DNA from: Planctomycetaceae bacterium
GTDB taxonomy: Bacteria; Planctomycetota; Planctomycetia; Planctomycetales; Planctomycetaceae
Reading direction: 5' to 3'
Assembly: GCA_021732995.1 (NCBI GenBank)
Contig: JAKFWA010000132.1
Coordinates: 1 to 64,000 of the forward strand
DNA length: 64,000 nt
The position numbers and the translations under genes are program-made. Positions 56,475 to 63,504 of this stretch are shown one piece after another. A model generated the notes under the pieces. The model searched no databases. It was not told where the DNA came from and saw only the letters and a list, made by a program, of their open reading frames with translations. Every line of letters starts with the position of its first letter. Position 1 is the first letter of the stretch.

Positions 56475-56956
56475 ATTTGCTGCGAGTCAATTTTCAGGAG
56501 CTTTACCGCCGGCACCTCTGTCGGCACTCCCAGTTCGCGCTGAATGTGTGGCACTTGATTGCCGTCATCGGGGTGTACTTCGCGTTGTACGGGATCGCCT
56601 TCGCGCTGCCCGGTGGCGAGTGGATCATCGGCGGCGTGCTGGCCGCGTACTTCCTGATTCTCGCGTTCAATATCCCGCTCAAAGTTTTGCTGGTGAATCT
56701 CGCGCTGATCTGTGCGCTGCTGGCGGCGTTTCTTGCACTCCCTGAAGTTCCCGTCTGGGTTCATATCTTGCTGCTGTTTGCCTGGCATCGTTTTCAAGTC
56801 TGGCAGCATCGAATCTACGACAAGTCGCTGGACATGACGGAGTTCACTGAAAAGTACCGCAAGGGCTTCGCACTCTTCGTGTTGCTGGCGATTTACGAGC
56901 TTCCCATCCTGCTGAATTTTCTCGTCTTCGACCGCCGCAACAGGGCTTCATCATGA
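56471..56956 (+). CDS. Small membrane protein, Mpo1/DUF962-like
   Basis: A 161-residue protein with four hydrophobic segments (LIAVIGVYFALYGIAFAL, WIIGGVLAAYFLILAF, LLVNLALICALLAAFLAL, FALFVLLAIYELPILLNFL). The N-terminus NLLRVNFQELYRRHLCRHSQFALNVWH recalls DUF962/Mpo1 proteins, which in yeast shorten 2-hydroxy fatty acids. A His pair lies in LLFAWHRFQVWQH. The assignment is tentative. The GTG start overlaps the aminotransferase stop (GTGA at 56471-56474). Confidence 0.62.
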   Translation: MNLLRVNFQELYRRHLCRHSQFALNVWHLIAVIGVYFALYGIAFALPGGEWIIGGVLAAYFLILAFNIPLKVLLVNLALICALLAAFLALPEVPVWVHILLLFAWHRFQVWQHRIYDKSLDMTEFTEKYRKGFALFVLLAIYELPILLNFLVFDRRNRASS

Positions 56957-57663
56957 CCGTGAAACTTCTGCCAGAATCGCTCGTCGCCACCGGAGTCCCA
57001 GGCGTCGAGTGCGCAGGCTCCCAGAGTAATGGCACGCAGAGCGACGGTTCGCGTCCGCGCGAGCTTGTCTTTCTGCTGCACGGATTCGGAGGCCGCCCCG
57101 TGTTGATGTCGCGAGTTGCTCGCCATCTGCTTCGAGCCCGTTTCGCTGTTTGCAATTGGACTTACCCTACGGTGCGCCGAGGTGTCTCGTATCAGGCTGA
57201 GCGGCTGCGCGAAGCGATCGCGCAGGCTTCGGCGGAAGGTTCCTATTCATGCATTCATTTCGTAACGCATAGTCTCGGCGGCATCGTTGTTCGCCACATG
57301 CTTTGTCATGTTCCGATGATTGGTGTCGGTCGTATCGTCATGCTGGCTCCACCGAACAGCGGATCGCACGTTGCGCGTGTCAGCTCAATGATTCTCCGCC
57401 GCATGTGCCCGGTGTTGCAGGAACTGTCCGACAGGACATCGAGCCTGGTGAACTGCCTCGGTGCACCTTCAAATGTCGAAATCGGAATCATCGCCGGGTC
57501 AGGTGATTGGGTTGTGTGGCAACACAACACGCACCTCGCCAGCCAGCGCGACCACATCGTCCTGCCTGGCGGCCACCTCAGCCTTCCGTTCCGGCGTAGT
57601 TCTGCTCACCAGATAGAACACTTCCTGAAGCACGGTGCCTTCAATCGCCGCCCATGTTCGTAG
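56953..57663 (+). CDS. Lipase-like alpha/beta hydrolase
   Basis: A 236-residue protein with LLHGFGGRPVLM (oxyanion), FVTHSLGGIVVRH (nucleophile elbow HSLGG), an acidic residue in GSGDWVVW and a late His in LPGGHLSLPF. This is the pattern of PGAP1-like or EstA-type acyl hydrolases acting on lipids. No signal peptide is seen. It is the last gene of the plus-strand arm, coupled by an ATGA overlap (56953-56956). Confidence 0.82.
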   Translation: MTVKLLPESLVATGVPGVECAGSQSNGTQSDGSRPRELVFLLHGFGGRPVLMSRVARHLLRARFAVCNWTYPTVRRGVSYQAERLREAIAQASAEGSYSCIHFVTHSLGGIVVRHMLCHVPMIGVGRIVMLAPPNSGSHVARVSSMILRRMCPVLQELSDRTSSLVNCLGAPSNVEIGIIAGSGDWVVWQHNTHLASQRDHIVLPGGHLSLPFRRSSAHQIEHFLKHGAFNRRPCS

Positions 57664-58328
57664 CCGTCAACGTCCGCGAGACGATTTCTGAATCTTGAGC
57701 AGCAACGTGGCAACGCCTCAGTGCCGCGGATCCCGGAAATCAACTGCGCAGCGCAGGCTGGCGTTGAGGTGGAGTGAAGTCGCAGATCGGGCTGCTTATG
57801 CCTCGCTCAGGTTACGAGCGAAGTTTTACGCCGACGTGACGACAGCAAGTCCTCGAACGAGCGGAATGGAACGCCGCGTTAGGGTCAGTCGCGTCACTGC
57901 GATGACGACAGATGCGATTCCCAGTCGAAGTGACGGGGCGTGTGGGAATCCGTCACAGCAGGCAATCGAGGCTTACTATGGGCGCAAAAAAAGGGCTCTT
58001 GAGAGAGAGTGGCAATTGTCTTCCGGCTGGGTTGGGTCACGACTTCAAGACTGGTTGGGTCAAACCGTCTGTCTGTCGCCGGAAGCAGGGTGACTGCTTC
58101 AAAGCCATTCTAACTCTCAAGAGCCCGGCTGGGTCTGACTCTCGTAGTGCATGTAGTGTGCCGAATAGGTGCCGCTTAGAAACTTCGGCGCTTCTTTGAT
58201 GAATCTCGCTGATTTGATTGCATTTCGGCGCCGTATATGACCAAATTCAGGGGCTTTCAAGTAGGACCAAGTGACGGCCATTGGGCGCTGGGCAGCGCCG
58301 ATCGGCGCTGCAAGCGACGGATTTCTCC
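57664..58328. other. Intergenic region with nested inverted repeats
   Basis: About 665 bases between two plus-strand genes. Open frames of 95-132 codons exist, but their translations are Arg/Ser-rich with no family features and no Shine-Dalgarno. The main structure is at 57993-58126 (separate entry). Confidence 0.5.
57993..58126 (+). ncRNA. Candidate structured RNA or small palindromic element
   Basis: A perfect 13-bp inverted repeat, GGGCTCTTGAGAG (57993-58005) and CTCTCAAGAGCCC (58114-58126), encloses a second one, CTTCCGGC (58020-58027) and GCCGGAAG (58078-58085). Inside the inner stem GGTTGGGTCA occurs twice (58030-58039 and 58053-58062). A GGCTGGGTCTGAC sequence follows the outer arm. 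The nesting suggests a long hairpin with a defined apical domain. It lies about 200 bases upstream of the sigma54-activator gene. It could equally be a small non-autonomous element. Confidence 0.4.
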
Positions 58329-61300
58329 ATGGAACGCGATCTTTCCCGTAGGTCGAAGCCGTTCATCGCGGCGCTCGGCATCGCTGTCATTATCTACTGC
58401 GTTTCCGTCTTGGGATTCGTCGGCACCGCTCCGGATATTCGTCTGCGCGGACTGTTGTCGGATGCGGACCAAGTGAGCGCAGCTCCCGGCATGATGGTTC
58501 GGGAGATCGTGGACGCGGAGTACGAGTCGGGTCCGCAGATACAAATCGGCGACATTCTTCAGGAAGTGCGTGACCGGCCAATTCATTCGTTCCTCGACTT
58601 TACGGAAGCTCTCCAGTCTCTCCGAAATGCCACCATCGAATCGGGTGGCCGAGTTCCCCTGCGCCGCACGCTGGCGGACGATCAACGTTGGATGCACCCG
58701 CCGCTGGTTGAAGTCGATGAAGATGGAAGCCGCTTCGTTTCGGTACGGTTTAAACGACTGTCAACGGGCGAATCGTTCCGCACGCGGCTGATGGTGAAGT
58801 CGCTGCCTCTGAGTGAAGTCCTGATTTCGTTCGTCTGGATGACGCTGCAACTGGGGATTTTCGCCGTCAGCGCACTGGCCGCGTGGCATCGCCCTTTTGA
58901 TCGCAGCGCGCGGCTGTTCTTCGTGATGTGCGCCGTGACGATGGCCGCCTTCATCGGCGGATTTCACTGGTGGGTGCTGGGCTCGAGTTTTCTCCTCAAC
59001 ACCCCGTTCATCGTGTGTGCGGTGCTGGTGCCCGCGGTGTCGTTGCATTTCTTCATGACCTACCCGCGCCGACTGGTGATCATGGAGCAGTACGCGAACC
59101 AAACGGTGGCTCTGCTCTACTCTGTCCCTGCCCTGGCCGCGACGCTGATGCTCGGGTTGTGGCTGACGGCGTGGCTACTGACATCACCCGAGACATCCAG
59201 TGCGTCCGCCTACTGGATCGTGGGCTGCCTGCAGGTGTTGCGCTGGTGCATCTATGGCTATCTCGTGTTCGCCGCGATGTGTTTCTGCGTGATGCTAGTC
59301 GCGTTGGGCAACGAGTACTTCGGGGCGTCCGGAGCGATCGAGAAGAATCAGGTGAAGTGGATGTTTCGAGCGGGGGTCGCGGCCGCCGTTCCGATTACCT
59401 ACACGCTGTACTTGGCCATCTTTCATCGCACGGACTTCGCCCTGGGCAGCGCGCGGCTGCCAATGTTCTTTGCCAGCCTGTCGTTCATGCTGGCGTATTC
59501 CATCGGCATTGCGCGCTTCAAGCTGATGCTGGTGGACGAGTTCGTCAGCAAAGGCATGATGTATCAGGTCGCGACGCAGGGCCTGACCGTGCTGTATGCG
59601 TTCGGCGTGGCCTTGATTGCGTTTCTGGCGACCAACCTGAATGTCTCGGCCGCATTGCCGGGCAAGTTCCAGCAGATCTTGTCCGTGGGCGTGCTGCTGG
59701 CCTTCACGGTCGTGGTGATGTCCTGGAGTCGCGATCGTCTGCAGCAGATGATCGACCGGCGCTTTTATCGGGAGAAGTATCAGCTCGATAAGGCTCTGCA
59801 GCGCGTGAACAGATCACTCGACAGCTTGGCCGATCGACACTCGCTGGGGCAGCGTATGCTGACCTCCTGCCGCGAAGTTCTCGGGGCGAAGTTTGCTGCG
59901 ATCTATCTGCGCGAACACAGTCGACGCTCGTTTCAACTGCTGGCGATTGAAGGCGTCTCCGGTCTGCCCGAGCAGTTTGAACTGGATGATCAAAGCGTTG
60001 AATTGCTCAGACGCGATTCGGCAGTCACGGGAATCAGCATGCGCCCGGCTGATGATTTGACGGAACTGGGTCGCAGCCTGCGGCGTTTCCGGTGCGAACT
60101 CGTGCATGCGGTCACGGCCGAGGGCGACATCGACGGGCTGATCGTGCTGGGACGACGCAACAGCGGCGCGGGATACACCGCTGAAGATCTCACGTTCCTC
60201 AATACTCTCGGCCAGTTCACGCTCGTGGCACTCCGCAGCGTGAAGCTGCATCAGGACTTTTCCCGGCTCAATGACGAGCTGCAGTCGAAGGCAACGAAGA
60301 TCGACGAGCAGAAACGTCAGATCGCGATGATGCAGTCGGAATTGAATGGCTCGATAGCACCCAAGGTTTCCTTTGAAGACGCCGAACTGCGTCGCGACAT
60401 GATCAAAGGCAACAGCCCGGCGATTCAAGAGGTGCTGGACACGGTGCGTAAGGTGGCCGTTTCGGAATCGACGGTGCTGGTGCAGGGGGCAAGCGGCACC
60501 GGCAAGGAACTGCTCGCTCAGGCGATTCATGAGAACAGCCCGCGCCGCAACGGGCCGCTGATTCGAGTGCACTGCGCCGCTCTCTCTCCCAGTCTGCTGG
60601 AAAGTGAACTGTTCGGACACGTAAAGGGCGCGTTTACTGGTGCTCATCGCGATCGCGTGGGCCGGTTTGAAATGGCCAATGGCGGTACGCTGTTTCTCGA
60701 CGAGATTGGTGACATCTCGCTCGAAACCCAGATCAAACTTCTGCGCGTTCTACAGACGCGGTCCTTTGAACCGGTGGGCGGAACTCGCACCGTGAACGTC
60801 GACGTTCGGCTCATCACCGCGACGCATCAGAATCTGCAGAAGCTCATCAGCGAGGGGCGGTTCCGCGAGGATCTGTACTATCGACTCAACGTGGTGCGGA
60901 TCACGCTGCCCACATTGAACGAACGCAAGGAAGACATTTTTGAACTGGCACTGCACTTCCTGAGGCAGGCGGCTCATCGCGCCAACAAGGGAGTGACTCA
61001 CATCGACGCCGACGCGCTGGAAGCGCTCATGCGGCACACCTGGCCGGGCAACATTCGGGAACTGGAGAATGTTCTGGAGCGTGCGGTCGTCCTGTGCGAG
61101 GCCGATCACATCTCGCTGAAGGAGCTGCCGCCGGATGTTCTGGCTCCGGGAGAGCTGTCGTTGGTGTCGGCCAAAACGATGCCGGGAGCGATGCACTCGA
61201 CGCACGAATCCCCGTTAAAGACGCCGTCGCCCGATGTTGTTTCGACGGTGCGTGCCACGTCCCGCAACATTCGGCAGGACGCCGATTTGAATGAGCGCAT

Positions 61301-61415
61301 GATTCTCGAACGTGCCCTCCGGGACTGCGGTGGCAACAAAGCTGAAGCCGCGCGCAAACTGGGCATTCCTCGCAGCACGTTCTTCAGCAAACTGAAGAAA
61401 GCCGGGATGCAGTAA
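58329..61415 (+). CDS. Membrane-bound PDZ-7TM-GAF sigma54-dependent activator
   Basis: 1028 residues. One membrane segment (about 12-34) comes first. A PDZ-like extracytoplasmic domain follows (about 50-150, PGMMVREIVDAEYESGPQIQ and IGDILQEV). Seven or so membrane segments span about 165-450, with the linker IEKNQVKWMFRAG seen in 7TM sensor kinases. A GAF domain covers about 500-650 and a short coiled coil about 655-690. The AAA+ domain covers about 700-930 (GASGTGKE, GAFTGAH, GGTLFLDEIGD, SEGRFREDLYYRLNV). A Fis-type helix-turn-helix ends the protein (NKAEAARKLGIPRSTFFSKL). GAFTGA contacts sigma54. Start ATG 58329 gives the membrane N-terminus. Confidence 0.92.
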   Translation: MERDLSRRSKPFIAALGIAVIIYCVSVLGFVGTAPDIRLRGLLSDADQVSAAPGMMVREIVDAEYESGPQIQIGDILQEVRDRPIHSFLDFTEALQSLRNATIESGGRVPLRRTLADDQRWMHPPLVEVDEDGSRFVSVRFKRLSTGESFRTRLMVKSLPLSEVLISFVWMTLQLGIFAVSALAAWHRPFDRSARLFFVMCAVTMAAFIGGFHWWVLGSSFLLNTPFIVCAVLVPAVSLHFFMTYPRRLVIMEQYANQTVALLYSVPALAATLMLGLWLTAWLLTSPETSSASAYWIVGCLQVLRWCIYGYLVFAAMCFCVMLVALGNEYFGASGAIEKNQVKWMFRAGVAAAVPITYTLYLAIFHRTDFALGSARLPMFFASLSFMLAYSIGIARFKLMLVDEFVSKGMMYQVATQGLTVLYAFGVALIAFLATNLNVSAALPGKFQQILSVGVLLAFTVVVMSWSRDRLQQMIDRRFYREKYQLDKALQRVNRSLDSLADRHSLGQRMLTSCREVLGAKFAAIYLREHSRRSFQLLAIEGVSGLPEQFELDDQSVELLRRDSAVTGISMRPADDLTELGRSLRRFRCELVHAVTAEGDIDGLIVLGRRNSGAGYTAEDLTFLNTLGQFTLVALRSVKLHQDFSRLNDELQSKATKIDEQKRQIAMMQSELNGSIAPKVSFEDAELRRDMIKGNSPAIQEVLDTVRKVAVSESTVLVQGASGTGKELLAQAIHENSPRRNGPLIRVHCAALSPSLLESELFGHVKGAFTGAHRDRVGRFEMANGGTLFLDEIGDISLETQIKLLRVLQTRSFEPVGGTRTVNVDVRLITATHQNLQKLISEGRFREDLYYRLNVVRITLPTLNERKEDIFELALHFLRQAAHRANKGVTHIDADALEALMRHTWPGNIRELENVLERAVVLCEADHISLKELPPDVLAPGELSLVSAKTMPGAMHSTHESPLKTPSPDVVSTVRATSRNIRQDADLNERMILERALRDCGGNKAEAARKLGIPRSTFFSKLKKAGMQ

Positions 61416-61425
61416 GTCGCGGGGG

Positions 61426-61441
61426 TTGAACAGAAGCTCGC
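61426..61441 (+). repeat. Dispersed TTGAACAGAAGCTCGC element, copy 2
   Basis: Identical to 23764-23779 over 16 bases and followed by GAAGGGTGCAAAGACGAGG. A weaker relative, CAGAGGCTCGCGAAGGACGC, is at 62817-62836. Confidence 0.6.
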
Positions 61442-61591
61442 GAAGGGTGCAAAGACGAGGAAGAGAAGAGCGTCTGAAGAGGGGGCCGAGCTTTTGGCAT
61501 TCTCCGAGTGGCCGTTTGATCTGAAACGGAGAGAGCGACGTTCAATCGCCAACCAGCGATGTCAACGGCTCCAAGCAAGAGACGCACTTCC

Positions 61592-61819
61592 ATGGCTGAT
61601 CGGAAACAAGAACTCGCGAATGTCGTTACCGGCACTCTGCTTGGCGCGCTGGTTGGTGGTGGCATGGGGCTCGGGGTCTGTATCTATATCTTTGACCAGA
61701 CACCTTTCTTTGTGGGTGATACGGTCCTCATCGGCGCGCTCGTGTGCGGAGTGCTCGGCTATTGGCAAGGTGAGCGGTTCATCGAATGGCTCAGTGAAAA
61801 CTGGTGGTGGTTCTGGTGA
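61592..61819 (+). CDS. Small two-segment membrane protein
   Basis: A 75-residue protein with two hydrophobic hairpin segments (VVTGTLLGALVGGGMGLGVC, then VLIGALVCGVLGYW) and an unusual aromatic tail ending in NWWWFW. No family is recognised. ATG at 61592 (MADRKQEL) is chosen over 61559, which has no Shine-Dalgarno. It converges with the DUF2314-ankyrin gene. Confidence 0.62.
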   Translation: MADRKQELANVVTGTLLGALVGGGMGLGVCIYIFDQTPFFVGDTVLIGALVCGVLGYWQGERFIEWLSENWWWFW

Positions 61820-61828
61820 GTTGGTAGC

Positions 61829-62659
61829 TCAGCGAGCACCGTGCTTCTTCAGCACTTCGGCCACGTCTTTCCAGCCCAACACCTTCGCGAGGGCTAGCGG
61901 GGTCATGCCGTTGTTGGTCTTGGCATTCGGATCGGCACCATGTTCCAGCAGGATTTGTACGCCGATCGCGGTGCCGGCCAGAGCGAGTTGATGCAGCATC
62001 GTGAGGCCGTTGTCATCCGTCGTGGTGGCGTTGGACGGGTCTTTCTTCACGAACTCTTCCAGCGAACTGCCCATGTTGACGGCCATGGGATGCTCCTGAT
62101 CTGGATCGACTGGAGCCGGCTTGCCGCCAAAGAGGCGACTCAACAAACCTTTCGGCTTCTCCCCCGACCACTTGTCTGGCACGAGTCGAATTTGTGTGGG
62201 ATCTCCAAAGTCCAGGCCCCAGGCTGAGTCATGTTCCGCTCGCTCTTTGCGGCTCATTCTCGAACGCATCAAGTTGACCGTGTAGCCGCCGTAAGCCTTT
62301 CCCTGGATGACGTACATCCAATCCGCGATGCGCTGCAGAGGCACCTGAGTTTCATCACCCGCGCTGATGGACTTCAACCAGTTCGGCTCGTTCAACAACC
62401 GGCCCGTCACGTTCTTGCCATCGAAGCGAATCTCGCCAAGCCACATCTGCTCGACGCCCTCCGACCCGCTGCGTTCGGCCATTTCGGGAGGATCTTGAAA
62501 CGCAGCTTTGACACAGGACATGTCCAGACCCGGAACGATGCGGCGATACTCCCAACTCAGCTCACGCCAGAAATAACGAAACGTCGCGCGAGCTTGCTCC
62601 ATTGCCGCCTGCATCTCGGGATCTTCTTCCGGAACGAAGTAAACCTGCTCCATAACCAT
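61829..62659 (-). CDS. DUF2314-ankyrin repeat protein
   Basis: A 276-residue soluble protein. Residues about 15-160 match the DUF2314 pattern (ARATFRYFWRELSWEYRR, KAAFQDPP, EQMWLGEIRFDGKNVTGRLLNEP). Residues about 200-276 are two ankyrin repeats (DNGLTMLHQLALAGTAIGVQ and ILLEHGADPNAKTNNGMTPL). The pair recalls immunity or interaction modules, but no polymorphic toxin is adjacent. The function is unknown. Confidence 0.82.
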   Translation of the reverse strand: MVMEQVYFVPEEDPEMQAAMEQARATFRYFWRELSWEYRRIVPGLDMSCVKAAFQDPPEMAERSGSEGVEQMWLGEIRFDGKNVTGRLLNEPNWLKSISAGDETQVPLQRIADWMYVIQGKAYGGYTVNLMRSRMSRKERAEHDSAWGLDFGDPTQIRLVPDKWSGEKPKGLLSRLFGGKPAPVDPDQEHPMAVNMGSSLEEFVKKDPSNATTTDDNGLTMLHQLALAGTAIGVQILLEHGADPNAKTNNGMTPLALAKVLGWKDVAEVLKKHGAR

Positions 62660-63056
62660 GCCCTCGTTAATGAGCTGACTTATTCATCTGCGACCAAACA
62701 GAACGTGTATCACTCGTCGCCCGAACAGCCTGACAAGTTCAGTCGCACGCGCAAAGGTTCCGGAATCGAACAATCGGAAATGATCTGGGCGTGGGCGAGA
62801 GGTCGTGAGGAGGGCACAGAGGCTCGCGAAGGACGCCAAGACGAGGACGAACTTGCTGGAACGTGGGTAGTACATTTCTGCGGACATCTGCATAACACCA
62901 ACAGTCGAGAGCTGTCTAATACTCTCCTCAGTTCGAAATTGCCGAGAATCGTTGACATGGAAGAGTTGGTTACGCAGAGTGCCAGTAATGTCTGCCACTG
63001 CTTGTTGGGCAGTATGATTCTGTAGAATAGAAGTTAGGCCGCACATAAGGACCTCC
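62660..63056. other. Intergenic region ahead of the cassette
   Basis: About 400 bases between the divergently oriented DUF2314 gene and the UspB-like cassette gene. It contains a GGCTCGCGAAGGACGCCAAG repeat-like segment (about 62821-62840). It ends in the cassette boundary GTTAGGC at 63033-63039. No integrase gene, no attI and no second attC was found. Confidence 0.5.
62817..62850 (+). repeat. Diverged GCTCGCGAAGGACGC repeat
   Basis: CAGAGGCTCGCGAAGGACGC followed by CAAGACGAGGACGA resembles the flank of the 61426 element (CAGAAGCTCGCGAAGG...AAAGACGAGGA). Confidence 0.5.
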
Positions 63057-63434
63057 GTGAATCCTCAAACACTTTCCGTCGCACTGTTTCCTGTGTTCTT
63101 TGGCATGGTCATTGTGTGGTTTGTGCTCATCAAGCTGCTCTTCAATCGTCTTGAGCGGGCGCACCCTCAGAAGTACGAGGCCATGGGCAGACCGTCTCTC
63201 TTCTTGCGCAATCACATTGCGGGTAGCTGGGCCACGCTGAAGTTCCTTGTTGGCCGCGAGCACAGGGCACTCAATGATAGGTACCTTTCCAAGCTGTCCG
63301 ACGCAATGCTCATTTTCTTCGCCGTCTATTTACTACTGTTCTTCGGCTTGTTCATCGGGCTCGCCGGGCAAGCGCCTGCGGCCTAACAATTCATTCAAGC
63401 CGAAGCCGCTTCGCGGCTCGGCTTAATTCAGGCG
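63034..63434 (+). mobile_element. Integron-type gene cassette (UspB-like cargo)
   Basis: The left junction is G^TTAGGC at 63033-63039 and the right junction lies in G^TTATCC at 63434. The attC consensus left half is GCCTAAC, whose exact complement is GTTAGGC. Closing the circle at these two points therefore regenerates a perfect attC (GCCTAAC...GTTAGGC). The cassette is 401 bases long and carries one promoterless-looking gene whose stop codon lies inside the attC core. It appears alone in this window and may have inserted at a secondary GTT site. Confidence 0.82.
63057..63386 (+). CDS. UspB-like small membrane protein (cassette gene)
   Basis: A 109-residue protein with an N-terminal membrane segment (LFPVFFGMVIVWFVLIKLLF) and a C-terminal one (AMLIFFAVYLLLFFGLFIGLAG). 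The middle section is basic and cytoplasmic (RLERAHPQKYEAMGRPSLF). Size and layout recall universal stress protein B, but the resemblance is moderate. The GTG start follows AAGGAC. The TAA stop (63384-63386) lies inside the attC core GCCTAAC, a compact arrangement typical of integron cassettes. Confidence 0.75.
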   Translation: MNPQTLSVALFPVFFGMVIVWFVLIKLLFNRLERAHPQKYEAMGRPSLFLRNHIAGSWATLKFLVGREHRALNDRYLSKLSDAMLIFFAVYLLLFFGLFIGLAGQAPAA

Positions 63435-63440
63435 TTATCC
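63381..63440 (+). other. attC recombination site (59-base element)
   Basis: A 60-bp site. Core sites are GCCTAAC (63381-63387) and GTTATCC (63434-63440). Between them the bottom-strand hairpin arms are AAGCCG-A-AGCCGC and GCGGCT-CGGCTT around a TTC loop, with one extrahelical base as in true attC sites. The ATTCATTCAAGCCG and CGGCTTAATTCAGGC segments match the familiar class 1 cassette attC layout. The second core is not the complement of the first because it belongs to the flanking DNA after insertion. Confidence 0.9.
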
Positions 63441-63504
63441 GGCTAACCTGGTTGCGACCCTGACTCCAGCCCCGCATTCACTCCGGAATTCATGGAGATT
63501 CTCG

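Noticed and set aside
57695-58199. Two overlapping open frames (132 and 95 codons) before the sigma54 activator
   Set aside because: No Shine-Dalgarno, skewed composition, and they cross the nested inverted repeats. Treated as non-coding.
62231-63025. 264-codon plus-strand frame opposite the DUF2314-ankyrin gene
   Set aside because: Antisense shadow that runs into repeat sequence. The minus-strand protein has recognisable domains.
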